Source: Crystallibacter permensis
GTDB lineage: Bacteria > Actinomycetota > Actinomycetes > Actinomycetales > Micrococcaceae
Length of the DNA stretch: 64,000 bases
Direction of reading: 5' to 3'
Assembly (NCBI RefSeq): GCF_025960875.1
Contig: NZ_JAODLR010000001.1
Location: 434,001 to 498,000 of the forward strand
Shown: positions 34,851-43,333 of the stretch, in pieces
Layout of the letters: every line of letters starts with the position of its first letter
Numbering within the stretch: the first letter of the stretch is position 1
Notes under the pieces: generated by a model
What the model was told of the DNA's origin: nothing
Database searches by the model: none
The model's input: the letters and a program-made list of their open reading frames with translations, nothing else
Program-made: the position numbers and the translations under genes

Positions 34851-34859
34851 GCATCATGC

Positions 34860-35366
34860 TCAATCCGCGCGGGTTTTCCGCCAGAGCCATGCCTGCCCTA
34901 TCTGATCGTCCGGAACAACGCCTTGGCATTCGAAGCCGGCTTTCTTGAGGACAGTCCCGGAAGCGTTGGTGCGCGGAAGCGTTCGGGCTTCGACCACCGC
35001 CACCTCCGCAGTGGCGAAGGCGCGGCCGACGAGCTGGCCGACAGCAGCGGTGGCATATCCCTGCCCGCGGAAGCCTGGCGCGATCTCGTAGCCGATCTCG
35101 ACTGTCCCGTCCTTGGGCGGACCCTTGTAGCCGCCGGATCCAACCAGGACGCCCAGCTCCGGACTCAGAAAGTAGTACATCCACCACTCGGCCTGGCCGG
35201 GCTGTGACTGGAATACTTCGAGCGTGACCTCGATTACCCATGGGTACTCGGGCCAACCTGCCGGAATGCTGACGCCTAACGCAGCAGCCAGGGAGTCAGG
35301 GCCGCCGCGCAGGAAGGCGCTCAGATCATCCGGAGTAGCTGCTCTCAGCAGCATTGCTTTGCTCAC
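34860..35366 (-). CDS. GNAT family N-acetyltransferase
   Basis: 168 residues. Start GTG 35366 near AAAGGG; an internal ATG 12 bases later is an alternative. GNAT features: RAATPDDLSAFLRG lead, GSGGYKGPPKDGTVEIGYEI, the acetyl-CoA loop PGFRGQGYATAAVGQLVGRA and a terminal GTVLKKAGFECQGVV. It resembles RimJ/RimL-like enzymes that acetylate small molecules or proteins. Convergent with the CNNM gene, nine bases apart. Confidence 0.88.
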   Translation of the reverse strand: MSKAMLLRAATPDDLSAFLRGGPDSLAAALGVSIPAGWPEYPWVIEVTLEVFQSQPGQAEWWMYYFLSPELGVLVGSGGYKGPPKDGTVEIGYEIAPGFRGQGYATAAVGQLVGRAFATAEVAVVEARTLPRTNASGTVLKKAGFECQGVVPDDQIGQAWLWRKTRAD

Positions 35367-35513
35367 CGCCCTTTCAGCAGCAGTCGATCAGCGAACGTCT
35401 CCCTTAGCGTAGTCGGGCAAGTTCCGGCGGCCGACGCCGAAACGGCGCCTCTTTTGGAGCAGCAGGCCGAGGTTAACTTTTGATGATATGTCCTCTTTTG
35501 AGGCCACACAGGG

Positions 35514-35541
35514 TTGCTTTAGGTGGGTGAAACGCTAAAGT
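35514..35541 (+). promoter_or_regulatory. Sigma-70-type promoter
   Basis: TTGCTT (35514-35519), a 16-base spacer and TAAAGT (35536-35541). It would give a 5' leader of about 85 bases to the secreted protein gene, including a GGGCGC/GCGCCC hairpin at 35550-35572. Confidence 0.5.
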
Positions 35542-35635
35542 CACATCGGGGGCGCCGCAGTTAGCAGCGCCCTTTGGCCTGTCCGCAGTTCTGTCAGTGA
35601 TTCGCACTCTCCCCATCACGAATCGAGCATCAAGT

Positions 35636-36181
35636 ATGAAGAAGATAGTCTCTGCAGTGGCCCTGACCGCTGCGCTCACCCTGTCAGCGGGTACCGCGGC
35701 CTACGCCGCCGAGGCCCAGTACCCCGCCCCGGAACTTTCCGTAGTCGTCTCAGCCGGCAGCGTCCAGGCCGGCGAAGAGTTCACCGTTTCGGGCGCCGGC
35801 CTCGAGGCCAATGAAGACGCCACCATCACCGTGGCACAGAACCAGTCCACCAAGAACTTCCGCGGCTTCACGAAGACCACCTCGGCCAACGCCTCGGGCG
35901 AGTTCTCGGAAGAGATTTCGATCGAAAAGCCGGGCCGTCACTGGATCTCCGTGGAGGGCTACGAAAGCGAAGAAATCGGCACCGCTTCCGTTGTCGTAAC
36001 AGGCCCGCCGGCCGAGGGGCACACCGGACCCAAGGACGAGAAGGAACCCAAGGAACTGAAGGCAGACCGTTCCGCCGCCACCACGTCGGTATCCCCGGCG
36101 GCATGGGGCGCAGCAGGTCTTGGCCTGCTGGTCACGGCTGGCGCAGCAGGTGCCTTCATGGTCAAGCGCCGCCAGAGCTAA
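35636..36181 (+). CDS. Secreted surface protein with C-terminal membrane anchor
   Basis: 181 residues from ATG 35636 (MKKIVSAVALTAALTLSAGT). The Sec signal peptide ends near AYA-AEA. The mature part is an Ig-like beta domain (SVVVSAGSVQAGEEFTVSGA, then RHWISVEGYESEEIGTASVV), a charged Glu/Lys/Pro-rich stalk, and a C-terminal helix with basic tail KRRQS. This resembles sortase substrates, but no LPXTG motif precedes the helix, so it is probably membrane-anchored. It has a sigma-70-type promoter and a leader hairpin. Confidence 0.75.
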   Translation: MKKIVSAVALTAALTLSAGTAAYAAEAQYPAPELSVVVSAGSVQAGEEFTVSGAGLEANEDATITVAQNQSTKNFRGFTKTTSANASGEFSEEISIEKPGRHWISVEGYESEEIGTASVVVTGPPAEGHTGPKDEKEPKELKADRSAATTSVSPAAWGAAGLGLLVTAGAAGAFMVKRRQS

Positions 36182-36278
36182 CCCTCTGAGCTAACCGCAA
36201 AGGCCTTACCGCAGCCGGGTGGCAGCGTCCCAAGTGACGCTACTGCCCGGCTGCCGGTATTTCGCTGCCGGTCTTTTA

Positions 36279-36866
36279 TCAGAGCAGGAACGCGGGGTCG
36301 ATCAGGTCCAGGCGCGGATCCAGCGGGTAGTTGCCGTCCTTATGCCGCCACTGCGCAGGCACGCCGATGGCTACGGAGTTGGCGGGGATATCCGTCACGA
36401 CGACGGCGTTGGCACCGATCGCTGAATCGTCGCCAACGGTCACGGGGCCCAGGATGCGGCAACCAGATCCGAGCATCACGCGGTTGCCGATGGTGGGATG
36501 CCGCTTGGTCTTATCCAACGCCCGGCCACCGAGCGTGACGCCCTGGTACATCATCACGTCGTCGCCGATGATCGCGGTTTCGCCAATGACAATCTTCGTG
36601 CCGTGGTCGATGAACACCCGGCGGCCCAGCGTCGCGGCGGGATGGATTTCAATCCCGGTGAGGAAGCGTGCGAACTGGGAGAGCAGCCGTGCGCCGGTGC
36701 GCAGGTGCGGCCGGTTCCACATGGCATGGGCAATCCGGTGCGCCCAGACCGCGTGCACGCCGGAGTAGGCGAAGCCCACTTCCAGATCCGAGTTCGCGGC
36801 CGGATCCTGGGCACGCGCGGCCTTGAGGTCCTCGCGCAGCAGTGCCGGCAGGCTGTTCCTGGCCAC
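36279..36866 (-). CDS. cysE: Serine O-acetyltransferase
   Basis: 195 residues. I start at GTG 36866, ten bases after AAGGAG; a TTG six bases earlier is possible. A short N-terminal helical domain (REDLKAARAQDPAANSDLEV) is followed by left-handed beta-helix hexapeptides with the CysE motifs IHPAATLGRRVFIDHGTKIV and DDVMMYQGVTLGG. It makes O-acetylserine from serine and acetyl-CoA, the first step of cysteine synthesis. It is the short (EpsC-like) form. The usual neighbour cysK is not adjacent. Confidence 0.95.
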   Translation of the reverse strand: MARNSLPALLREDLKAARAQDPAANSDLEVGFAYSGVHAVWAHRIAHAMWNRPHLRTGARLLSQFARFLTGIEIHPAATLGRRVFIDHGTKIVIGETAIIGDDVMMYQGVTLGGRALDKTKRHPTIGNRVMLGSGCRILGPVTVGDDSAIGANAVVVTDIPANSVAIGVPAQWRHKDGNYPLDPRLDLIDPAFLL

Positions 36867-36922
36867 GGTCAATCAACTCCTTGTAGCGGTTCTGGTTCCC
36901 TTCGAGGCAACCCGGGGCCGGA

Positions 36923-39652
36923 TCAGTGTATTCCCCGCAGTCTTCTCCGGACGACGGCCTTGCGGATTTCTTCCACCCACAGCACCAAGGAGCCGGCCAG
37001 CAGGGCCAGACCCCACTGGGCCGACGTCAGTGCCGTGGTGTCGAAGAAGCCCTGCAGCAGTTCCAGATGCACCACGAGGACCTGCAGCACGACGACGGCG
37101 AACAGCGCCACCCAGATGCTGCGGTTGGTGAAGGTCTGCAGCGAGAAGACCGAACCGGCGTCGGAGCGCACGTTGAGCAGGTTGAAGACCTGGAAGAACA
37201 CGAACGTGGTGAAGGCCAGGGTGCTGGCCAGCAGGGGATCCCCGGCGCTGTCCGGGAACAGCACGGGCGCCAGCACCAGGACGGCGATGGTGCCGGCAGC
37301 CATCACCACCCCGAGTCCGAGGATCCGCAGCAGCCGGTTCCGCGTCAGCAGCGGTTCGGTGGCGGGCCGCGGTTTCTGCCGCATGATCCCGGGTTCCGCC
37401 GGATCCACCCCGAGCGCCAGCGCGGGCGGACCGTCCATAATGATGTTCACCCAGAGGATCTGCAGCGCCGTGAACGGCGCCCCGCCGGCGAGGCCGAGGA
37501 CCCCGGCGGTGAGGAAGATCAGGACGAAACCCCACGCCGTCGTGAGTTGGAATTTCACGAACTTGATGATGTTCGCGTAGATGCCGCGGCCCTCCTGCAC
37601 GGCCGCGACAATCGTGGCGAAATTGTCGTCCGTGAGGATCATGTTCGCTGCGCCCTTGGAGACATCCGTGCCGGTGATGCCCATGGCGATGCCGATGTCC
37701 GCCTGCTTCAGGGCGGGGGCATCGTTGACGCCGTCGCCGGTCATCGCCACGATGTTGCCTTCGCTCTGCAGCGCCTTGACCACGCGGATCTTGTGCTCCG
37801 GAGCCACGCGCGCGAGGACGCCGAAGCCGGCGGCACGGCCGGTCAGTTCGCCGTCGTCAATCCCGTCCAGCTGCGCTCCGGTGGCAGCCTCGCCTTCGAT
37901 ACCCAGTTGGCCGGCGATGGCGGAGGCCGTGGCCAGGTGGTCGCCGGTGATCATGTGGACAACAATCCCGGCCTCGCGGGCTGTGGAGATAGCTTCGGCG
38001 GCTTCGGTGCGGGGCGGATCGACAATACCGACGACGGCGTACAGCGTCAGCGACCCTGCCAGTCCGCGCAGCTCGTCCGGATCCTCGGGCAGGTCCGCAT
38101 CCAGCCTGCGGCCGGCGATCATCATCGTGCGCAGGCCCTCGGCCGCCATCGCCTCGGTATCGCTCCGGATGCGCTCACGGTCATCGTCGGTCAGCAGTTC
38201 GATCCCGCGGTCGGTCAGAATCGAATCCGTGCGCTCGAGCAACGGGCCCGGAGCGCCCTTGGCGAAGCAGCGGAACCTGGCCGGAACAGAGTCGCCGCGG
38301 GTGAAGTCGTGTTCATGGAACGTCATCATGAACTTGTAATCCGAATCGAACGGCACCTCGGCCACGCGCGGGTGGCGCCGCCGGACTTCTTCGACGTCCA
38401 TTCCGCCCTTCTCCGCCAGCACCGCAAGCGCGCCTTCAGTGGGATCGCCTACGAGCTTGCCGTCCCGGATCCAGGCATCGTTGCACAAGGCCATAGCCAG
38501 CAGGGCATCCGGCATGGCCGGGAGCGGTTCGCCGTCGCCGCTGAGGATTTTGCCGTCCGTGGCGTAGCCCTCGCCCGTGATGCGGAAGGACCGGCCTGCG
38601 GTGTTCAGGCGGCGCGCCGTCATCTCATTCAGCGTCAGCGTGCCGGTCTTGTCCGTGGCGATATGGGTGGTGCTGCCCAGGGTTTCCACCGCGGAAAGCT
38701 GCTTGATGATGGCTCCGCGTTTGGCCAGCCGGGAGGCGCCCATGGCCAGCGTGAAGGCGACGACGGCGGTAAGGCCCTCCGGAATGGTGGCTACGGCCAG
38801 CGAGACCGCGGTGATGAGGAGTTCGGACCAGGACTGGCCGCGGAGCAGGCCCAGGAGGAAGACGAAGGCCACCACCACCAGGGCCACGATGGTCAGCAGC
38901 CGTGCCAGCTGGTCGATCCGGCGCTGCAGCGGGGTTTTGGCCGGGCCGGCGCTTTCCAGCAGGGTGGCGACCGCCCCGATCTGAGTGTTCATGCCGGTAC
39001 CGGTGACTACCATGACCGCGCGGCCGCGGCTGATGTCCGTGTTCATGAACAGCATGTTCGCGCGGTCGCCGAGCGGCAGGTCAGAACTCTCCAGCGTGCG
39101 GGAAGACTTCTCCACCGGCTGGGATTCACCAGTCAGCGCCGCCTCGGCTACCTGCAGGCGCGTGGCGTCCAGCACGCGGCCGTCCGCGGGGACGGTTTCG
39201 CCGGCGTCGAGCAGGACGATGTCCCCGGGCACCAGTTCTTCGTTGGGAACTTCCTCCTCGCGGCCATCGCGGCGCACCCGCGAGGTATCCACTGACATCG
39301 TCCGCAGCGCGGCCAGCGAGCTCTCGGCCCGGCTTTCCTGGACGTAGTTCAGCACCGTATTGAGCACAATGACAGCGAAAATGACCACAGGCGTTTCCCA
39401 CTCGCGGGACACGACGGCACTGACGGCGGCGGCCGCCACCAGGACCAGGATCATCTTGTCCGCCAGCAGTCGCAGGACTTTTTTCCAGACGGGAATCCTG
39501 GCACCCTCGGCGAGCAGATTCCTGCCGTGTTTTTGCTGCCCCGCGCGCACCGCCGCCGTCGATAATCCGGCGGCGGGCTCGACGTCGAATGCAGCAGCCG
39601 TTTCCGCAGGTGAGACGGTGTGCCAGGCGTTTTCAGCGCCACCGGAAACCAT
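36923..39652 (-). CDS. P-type cation-transporting ATPase (Ca2+/Na+ type IIA-like)
   Basis: 909 residues from ATG 39652 behind AGAGGGGA; the longer open frame has no site. Actuator domain with LTGESQPV (TGES at 174-177), PEGL at 291-294 in TM4, phosphorylation motif DKTGTLT at 334-340, and hinge GDGVNDAPALKQADIGIAMG. The N-terminal cation ATPase domain and the C-terminal six-helix domain (about 680-890) are complete. The sequence resembles bacterial Ca2+ or Na+/K+-type pumps; ion specificity is not provable by eye. A large shadow frame lies on the opposite strand. Confidence 0.92.
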   Translation of the reverse strand: MVSGGAENAWHTVSPAETAAAFDVEPAAGLSTAAVRAGQQKHGRNLLAEGARIPVWKKVLRLLADKMILVLVAAAAVSAVVSREWETPVVIFAVIVLNTVLNYVQESRAESSLAALRTMSVDTSRVRRDGREEEVPNEELVPGDIVLLDAGETVPADGRVLDATRLQVAEAALTGESQPVEKSSRTLESSDLPLGDRANMLFMNTDISRGRAVMVVTGTGMNTQIGAVATLLESAGPAKTPLQRRIDQLARLLTIVALVVVAFVFLLGLLRGQSWSELLITAVSLAVATIPEGLTAVVAFTLAMGASRLAKRGAIIKQLSAVETLGSTTHIATDKTGTLTLNEMTARRLNTAGRSFRITGEGYATDGKILSGDGEPLPAMPDALLAMALCNDAWIRDGKLVGDPTEGALAVLAEKGGMDVEEVRRRHPRVAEVPFDSDYKFMMTFHEHDFTRGDSVPARFRCFAKGAPGPLLERTDSILTDRGIELLTDDDRERIRSDTEAMAAEGLRTMMIAGRRLDADLPEDPDELRGLAGSLTLYAVVGIVDPPRTEAAEAISTAREAGIVVHMITGDHLATASAIAGQLGIEGEAATGAQLDGIDDGELTGRAAGFGVLARVAPEHKIRVVKALQSEGNIVAMTGDGVNDAPALKQADIGIAMGITGTDVSKGAANMILTDDNFATIVAAVQEGRGIYANIIKFVKFQLTTAWGFVLIFLTAGVLGLAGGAPFTALQILWVNIIMDGPPALALGVDPAEPGIMRQKPRPATEPLLTRNRLLRILGLGVVMAAGTIAVLVLAPVLFPDSAGDPLLASTLAFTTFVFFQVFNLLNVRSDAGSVFSLQTFTNRSIWVALFAVVVLQVLVVHLELLQGFFDTTALTSAQWGLALLAGSLVLWVEEIRKAVVRRRLRGIH

Positions 39653-39827
39653 GGCAAATCCCCTCTCCGCGGGCCCGCCGGAACGGCCGTCCTGCTGGCC
39701 CCAGCGTAGCGGGCAAACCGCGACGCGATACACAGCGCAAAACACCCTAGGACGCATGGTGCGACACGCCGAACGATTCATCACGATTTTGCATCGTTGG
39801 TAACGGTCCGGTAACGTGGCGGCTTGT

Positions 39828-39970
39828 GCGGGGATGAAACCCCGCTCAGGGGAGCCGGATCCTAACCGGCAGACTTACTGAAAATCGAATTGCTCGGCGC
39901 TGCCCAACACCAAATGCCGTCAACATGGCAGACGTCGGAAATGACCTCGATACTACGAGTGGTTGACGGC
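39828..39970 (+). promoter_or_regulatory. Highly structured leader of the Rpf-like gene
   Basis: Three nested structures: GCGGGG/CCCCGC (39828-39833 with 39840-39845), GCCGG/CCGGC (39854-39858 with 39866-39870), and a closing stem GCCGTCAAC/GTTGACGGC (39916-39924 with 39962-39970) around a CTCG/CGAG hairpin. Rpf genes in other actinobacteria are controlled by c-di-AMP (ydaO-type) riboswitches. The position and GGGGAGCC element resemble that class, but I could not match the full consensus. Confidence 0.45.
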
Positions 39971-40004
39971 GGCGCAATGAAGTCCGGGGACGGATGGAGC
40001 GAAG

Positions 40005-40736
40005 GTGGCCCTGCGGAGCATCGTGAACTCAAATAAGAACAAGAACTTCAGCCGTGCCCTGCGCGGAGGCCTTGCGGCAGTAGCCCTCACCGGTGCCGGT
40101 GTAGCCATGGTCGGAACGCCGGCCAACGCTGCCGACACCGCCACCTGGGACGCCCTGGCCGAATGCGAAAGCGGCGGCAACTGGAGCACCAACACCGGCA
40201 ACGGCTTCTCGGGCGGACTGCAGTTCACCCCCAGCACTTGGGCAGCATTCGGCGGCAGCGGTAGCCCGCAGAATGCCAGCAAGGCTGAGCAGATTGCCGT
40301 AGCCGAGAACGTCCAGGCCACCCAGGGCTGGGGCGCCTGGCCCGCATGCTCGGCCAAGCTGGGCCTGAATGGCGGCGGCGGAGCACCTGCTCCGGCACCT
40401 GCCGAGGCACCGGCCCCGGCGCCTGCCGAGTACAACGTGGCACAGGCACCCGTGCAGGAGGCTCCGGTCCAGGAAGCCCCCGTCGAGCAGGCACCTGTCC
40501 AGCAGGCTCCGGTTGCCGAGGCGCCCGTTGCCCAGGCACCGGCCGCTCCGGCCCAGGCCCAGGTTGCCGTCAGCGGCGAGACCTACTCCGTCCAGGCTGG
40601 CGATACCCTCAACACCATTGCCACCGAGCTTGGCATCGAGGGTGGCTGGCAGGCTCTGCACGCAGCCAACGCCGACACCGTCGGCAACCCGAACCTGATC
40701 TTCGTTGACCAGGTTCTGCAGCTGCCGGCCAACTAA
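40005..40736 (+). CDS. Resuscitation-promoting factor-like lytic transglycosylase with LysM
   Basis: 243 residues from GTG 40005 (an alternative GTG at 40023 also has a purine site). A signal peptide ends near ANA-ADT. The Rpf catalytic domain is at about 44-120: TWDALAECESGGNWS with catalytic Glu55, GGLQFTPSTWAAFGG and WGAWPAC. A Pro/Ala/Val/Glu/Gln-rich spacer of APVQEAPV-like repeats follows (about 125-190), then a C-terminal LysM domain (about 193-241, YSVQAGDTLNTIATELGIEG). It is secreted, binds peptidoglycan and cleaves it to stimulate growth from dormancy. A strong terminator follows. Confidence 0.93.
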   Translation: MALRSIVNSNKNKNFSRALRGGLAAVALTGAGVAMVGTPANAADTATWDALAECESGGNWSTNTGNGFSGGLQFTPSTWAAFGGSGSPQNASKAEQIAVAENVQATQGWGAWPACSAKLGLNGGGGAPAPAPAEAPAPAPAEYNVAQAPVQEAPVQEAPVEQAPVQQAPVAEAPVAQAPAAPAQAQVAVSGETYSVQAGDTLNTIATELGIEGGWQALHAANADTVGNPNLIFVDQVLQLPAN

Positions 40737-40782
40737 GGCCCAGCTGACCTAAACCAACTGCGTTTTGCCACGCAGTTACCCA

Positions 40783-40822
40783 AGAAAGCCCCGCGTTTCC
40801 CCCCAACTGCGCGGGGCTTTCT
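40783..40822 (+). terminator. Terminator of the Rpf-like gene
   Basis: Perfect 13-bp stem AGAAAGCCCCGCG/CGCGGGGCTTTCT around a 14-base loop, with AAA/TTT at the base. A weaker CTGCGT/ACGCAG hairpin precedes it at 40758-40775. Confidence 0.9.
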
Positions 40823-40866
40823 GCTGCCCGGCCAATGGTCCTTTCCGGATGTGATGGGATGGCAGC

Positions 40867-41526
40867 ATGGCGAAAAGTGCGACGGCGGCCCCCAGACTGG
40901 ATCCGGTCCGGCTGGCGAATCTCGAAGACCTCGATTCTGCGGACCTGCTCAGCGGGGACAACTGCGAGGGCCAGCGCTACACTACCGTGCAGCTGGACGG
41001 GCTGGATCTGACCGGCATCACGTTCCTGGAGTGCGAGCTGCTCTCCGTGGCCCTGAACGAAACCCAGCTTCGCGGCGCCCGGTTTACCGACTGCCGGTTC
41101 GAGGAGTTGTACGCACCCGTCTTCCGCGCCGCCCGCTCGAGCTGGCGGGACATTGAACTCACCCGGACCAGGCTCGGTTCCGCGGAACTCTTCGACTCGG
41201 CCCTGCAGTCCGTCCATTTCGACGGCGGCAAGCTCGGCTACATGAATCTGCGCAGTTCCAAGCTCACGGACGTGCTGATCTCCGACTGCATCATCGACGA
41301 GCTGGACCTCTCCGGCGCCTGCGGTCTGCGCGTGGCTTTGCAGAACTGCCGCATCGGGACGCTGGATGTGACACATGCGGTCCTGAAAGACTTCGACCTG
41401 CGCAGCAGCGAATTCAGCATGATCCGCGGCGTGGGCGGTCTTAAGGGAGCAACAGTGGATGACTACCAGCTGAATTTGCTGGCTCCGATTCTTGCCGAGC
41501 AACTCGGCATCCGCGTGGAAGGTTAG
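40867..41526 (+). CDS. Pentapeptide-repeat protein
   Basis: 219 residues. Pentapeptide repeats of the A(D/N)LxX type run through the middle: LDLTGITFLECELLSVAL, LRGARFTDCRFEELYAP, LTDVLISDCIIDELDLSG and VLKDFDLRSSEFSMIRG. They predict a right-handed beta-helix. The C-terminus is helical (YQLNLLAPILAEQLGIRVEG). Such proteins can mimic DNA and protect gyrase, but this function is not demonstrated for most. Its stop is 11 bases before the next gene's TTG start, so they are probably co-transcribed. Confidence 0.85.
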   Translation: MAKSATAAPRLDPVRLANLEDLDSADLLSGDNCEGQRYTTVQLDGLDLTGITFLECELLSVALNETQLRGARFTDCRFEELYAPVFRAARSSWRDIELTRTRLGSAELFDSALQSVHFDGGKLGYMNLRSSKLTDVLISDCIIDELDLSGACGLRVALQNCRIGTLDVTHAVLKDFDLRSSEFSMIRGVGGLKGATVDDYQLNLLAPILAEQLGIRVEG

Positions 41527-41536
41527 GGGAACCGCA

Positions 41537-43243
41537 TTGTCAACCGTAGAGAACCGGCCCTGGCTGCAGAACTACCAGCCCGGGGTGCCCGCCGAGATTG
41601 AGCTTCCCACCGAGTCCCTGAGCCACATGGCGGCGGACTCGGTCCGCAGGTTCCGGAAGAAAACCGCCCTGGACTTCTTCGGCGCGACTACCAGCTACCG
41701 CGAGCTGGGCGAGCAGATTGACCGCGCGGCGGAGGGGCTGCGCCGGCTGGGAGTGGGGCCGGGCCACCGGGTTGCCCTGATCCTGCCCAACTGCCCCCAG
41801 CATGTGGTGGTGTTCTATGCGGTGCTGCGGCTTGGCGCCGTCGTTGTTGAACACAATCCCTTATATACGGAGCGCGAGCTCCGCCATCAGTTCGAGGACC
41901 ACGGGGCCACGGTGGCCATCGTCTGGAACAACGTGGTGGCCAAGGTCCAGGACTTCCCCGCGGACATTGCCGTCAGGACCATTGTGTCGGTGGACCTCAC
42001 CCGTGCCATGCCGCGCTCCAAGCGGCTGGCGCTGAAACTTCCGGTGCCCGCGGCCCGCACGGCACACAAGGCGCTGACCACCAAGGTCCGGAACACGGTT
42101 CCCTGGGAGAAGCTGCTGAAGGCCAGGCCGCTGCGCAAGTCCCGTCCCATGCCGCGGGTCACGGACCTGGCCGCCATCCAGTACACCTCCGGCACCACCG
42201 GCCATCCCAAAGGCGCCATGCTCACGCACCTTAACCTGCGCGCCAACGCTGAGCAGGGCCGCGCCTGGATGCACGGCGTGGACGAGGGCAAGGAGGTCAT
42301 GTATGCGGTGCTGCCGATGTTCCATGCGTTCGGCATGACCCTGCACCTGACGTTCGGCGTCCTCACCGGATCGCGCGTGGTGATCTTTCCAAAGTTCGAC
42401 GTCGACCTGGTGCTTGCTGCCGCGAAGAAGCATCCGCCCACCATCTTCTGCGCCGTGCCGCCCATCTACGAGCGGACCGCCACCGAGGCGAAGAAGCGCG
42501 GCGTGGACCTGGGCCGCGTGCGGTTCGCCATTTCCGGGGCGATGAACCTGCCGCAGTCCACCGTGGATCTCTGGGAAGGCACCGCCGGCGGCCTGCTGGT
42601 GGAGGGCTACGGGATGACCGAGTCCTCCCCGGTGGCGATGGGCAATCCCTTCGGCCCCAACCGCCGGAACGGGACCATCGGCGTCCCGTTCCCCAACACC
42701 GAGATGCGGGTCGTGGATCCGGAAAATCCAACGCACGACGTCGACCCCGGCCAGCCGGGGGAGCTGCTGATCCGAGGCCCGCAGGTCTTCCAGGGTTACT
42801 GGGGCAAGCCGGAGGAAACTGCCGCAACCCTGCTGGACGGCGGCTGGCTGCGCACCGGCGACATCGTCACCGTGGACGAGCAGCACAACGCCCGGATCGT
42901 GGACCGGGTAAAGGACCTGATCATCACCGGCGGCTTCAACGTTTCTCCGACAGAGGTTGAAGACGCGCTGCGCTCGCATCCGGAGGTGGCGGACGCCGCC
43001 GTCGTTGGTCTTCCGCGGGCCGAGGGCGGCGAGGACGTCACCGCCGCCGTCGTGCTGCGGCGCGGGGCCACGCTCGACGAGGCCGCCGAAAAGGACATGC
43101 GGGATTACTGCCGCGGCAGGCTGGCCGCGTACAAGGTTCCCCGACGGATTGTGGCCGTGGCGGAACTGCCCAAGTCCATGCTGGGCAAGGTGCTGCGCAA
43201 ACAGGTCAAGGAGCAGCTAGCGCGGCCCGTGACCGGCGCCTAG
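41537..43243 (+). CDS. Long-chain fatty acid-CoA ligase
   Basis: 568 residues from TTG 41537 (AGGGGA seven bases upstream); the longer frame from 41492 overlaps the pentapeptide gene. AMP-binding motif IQYTSGTTGHPKGAMLTHLN, YGMTESSP, and C-terminal GFNVSPTEVEDALRSHPEVA with the catalytic Lys in SMLGKVLRKQVKE. It activates a carboxylic acid with ATP and CoA in the cytoplasm. The FadD-like layout (long N-terminal lead WLQNYQPGVPAEIELPTE) favours a fatty acid. The second ligase gene follows after its own promoter. Confidence 0.9.
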   Translation: MSTVENRPWLQNYQPGVPAEIELPTESLSHMAADSVRRFRKKTALDFFGATTSYRELGEQIDRAAEGLRRLGVGPGHRVALILPNCPQHVVVFYAVLRLGAVVVEHNPLYTERELRHQFEDHGATVAIVWNNVVAKVQDFPADIAVRTIVSVDLTRAMPRSKRLALKLPVPAARTAHKALTTKVRNTVPWEKLLKARPLRKSRPMPRVTDLAAIQYTSGTTGHPKGAMLTHLNLRANAEQGRAWMHGVDEGKEVMYAVLPMFHAFGMTLHLTFGVLTGSRVVIFPKFDVDLVLAAAKKHPPTIFCAVPPIYERTATEAKKRGVDLGRVRFAISGAMNLPQSTVDLWEGTAGGLLVEGYGMTESSPVAMGNPFGPNRRNGTIGVPFPNTEMRVVDPENPTHDVDPGQPGELLIRGPQVFQGYWGKPEETAATLLDGGWLRTGDIVTVDEQHNARIVDRVKDLIITGGFNVSPTEVEDALRSHPEVADAAVVGLPRAEGGEDVTAAVVLRRGATLDEAAEKDMRDYCRGRLAAYKVPRRIVAVAELPKSMLGKVLRKQVKEQLARPVTGA

Positions 43244-43268
43244 CCAAGCGCCTCCAGCGCGTTAATCG

Positions 43269-43298
43269 TTGACAATGTCAATAAAAGGCTGTTTCAAT
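43269..43298 (+). promoter_or_regulatory. Promoter with palindrome over the -35 box
   Basis: TTGACA (43269-43274), 18-base spacer and TTCAAT (43293-43298). The -35 is part of TTGAC-AAT-GTCAA (43269-43281), a small perfect dyad that could bind a TetR-type acyl-CoA-responsive repressor. It drives the second acyl-CoA ligase gene. Confidence 0.5.
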
Positions 43299-43333
43299 GA
43301 TTTGAGACGTGATCCCGCTACGAAGGAGTTGCA

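Noticed and set aside
36926-39295. Plus-strand open frame of 789 codons opposite the P-type ATPase
   Set aside because: Composition is Gly/Arg/Gln/His-rich without motifs, as expected for an antisense frame of a GC-rich gene.
39828-40004. Definite assignment of the Rpf leader to the c-di-AMP riboswitch family
   Set aside because: The 3' conserved motif of that family is not recognisable. Only structure and position fit.
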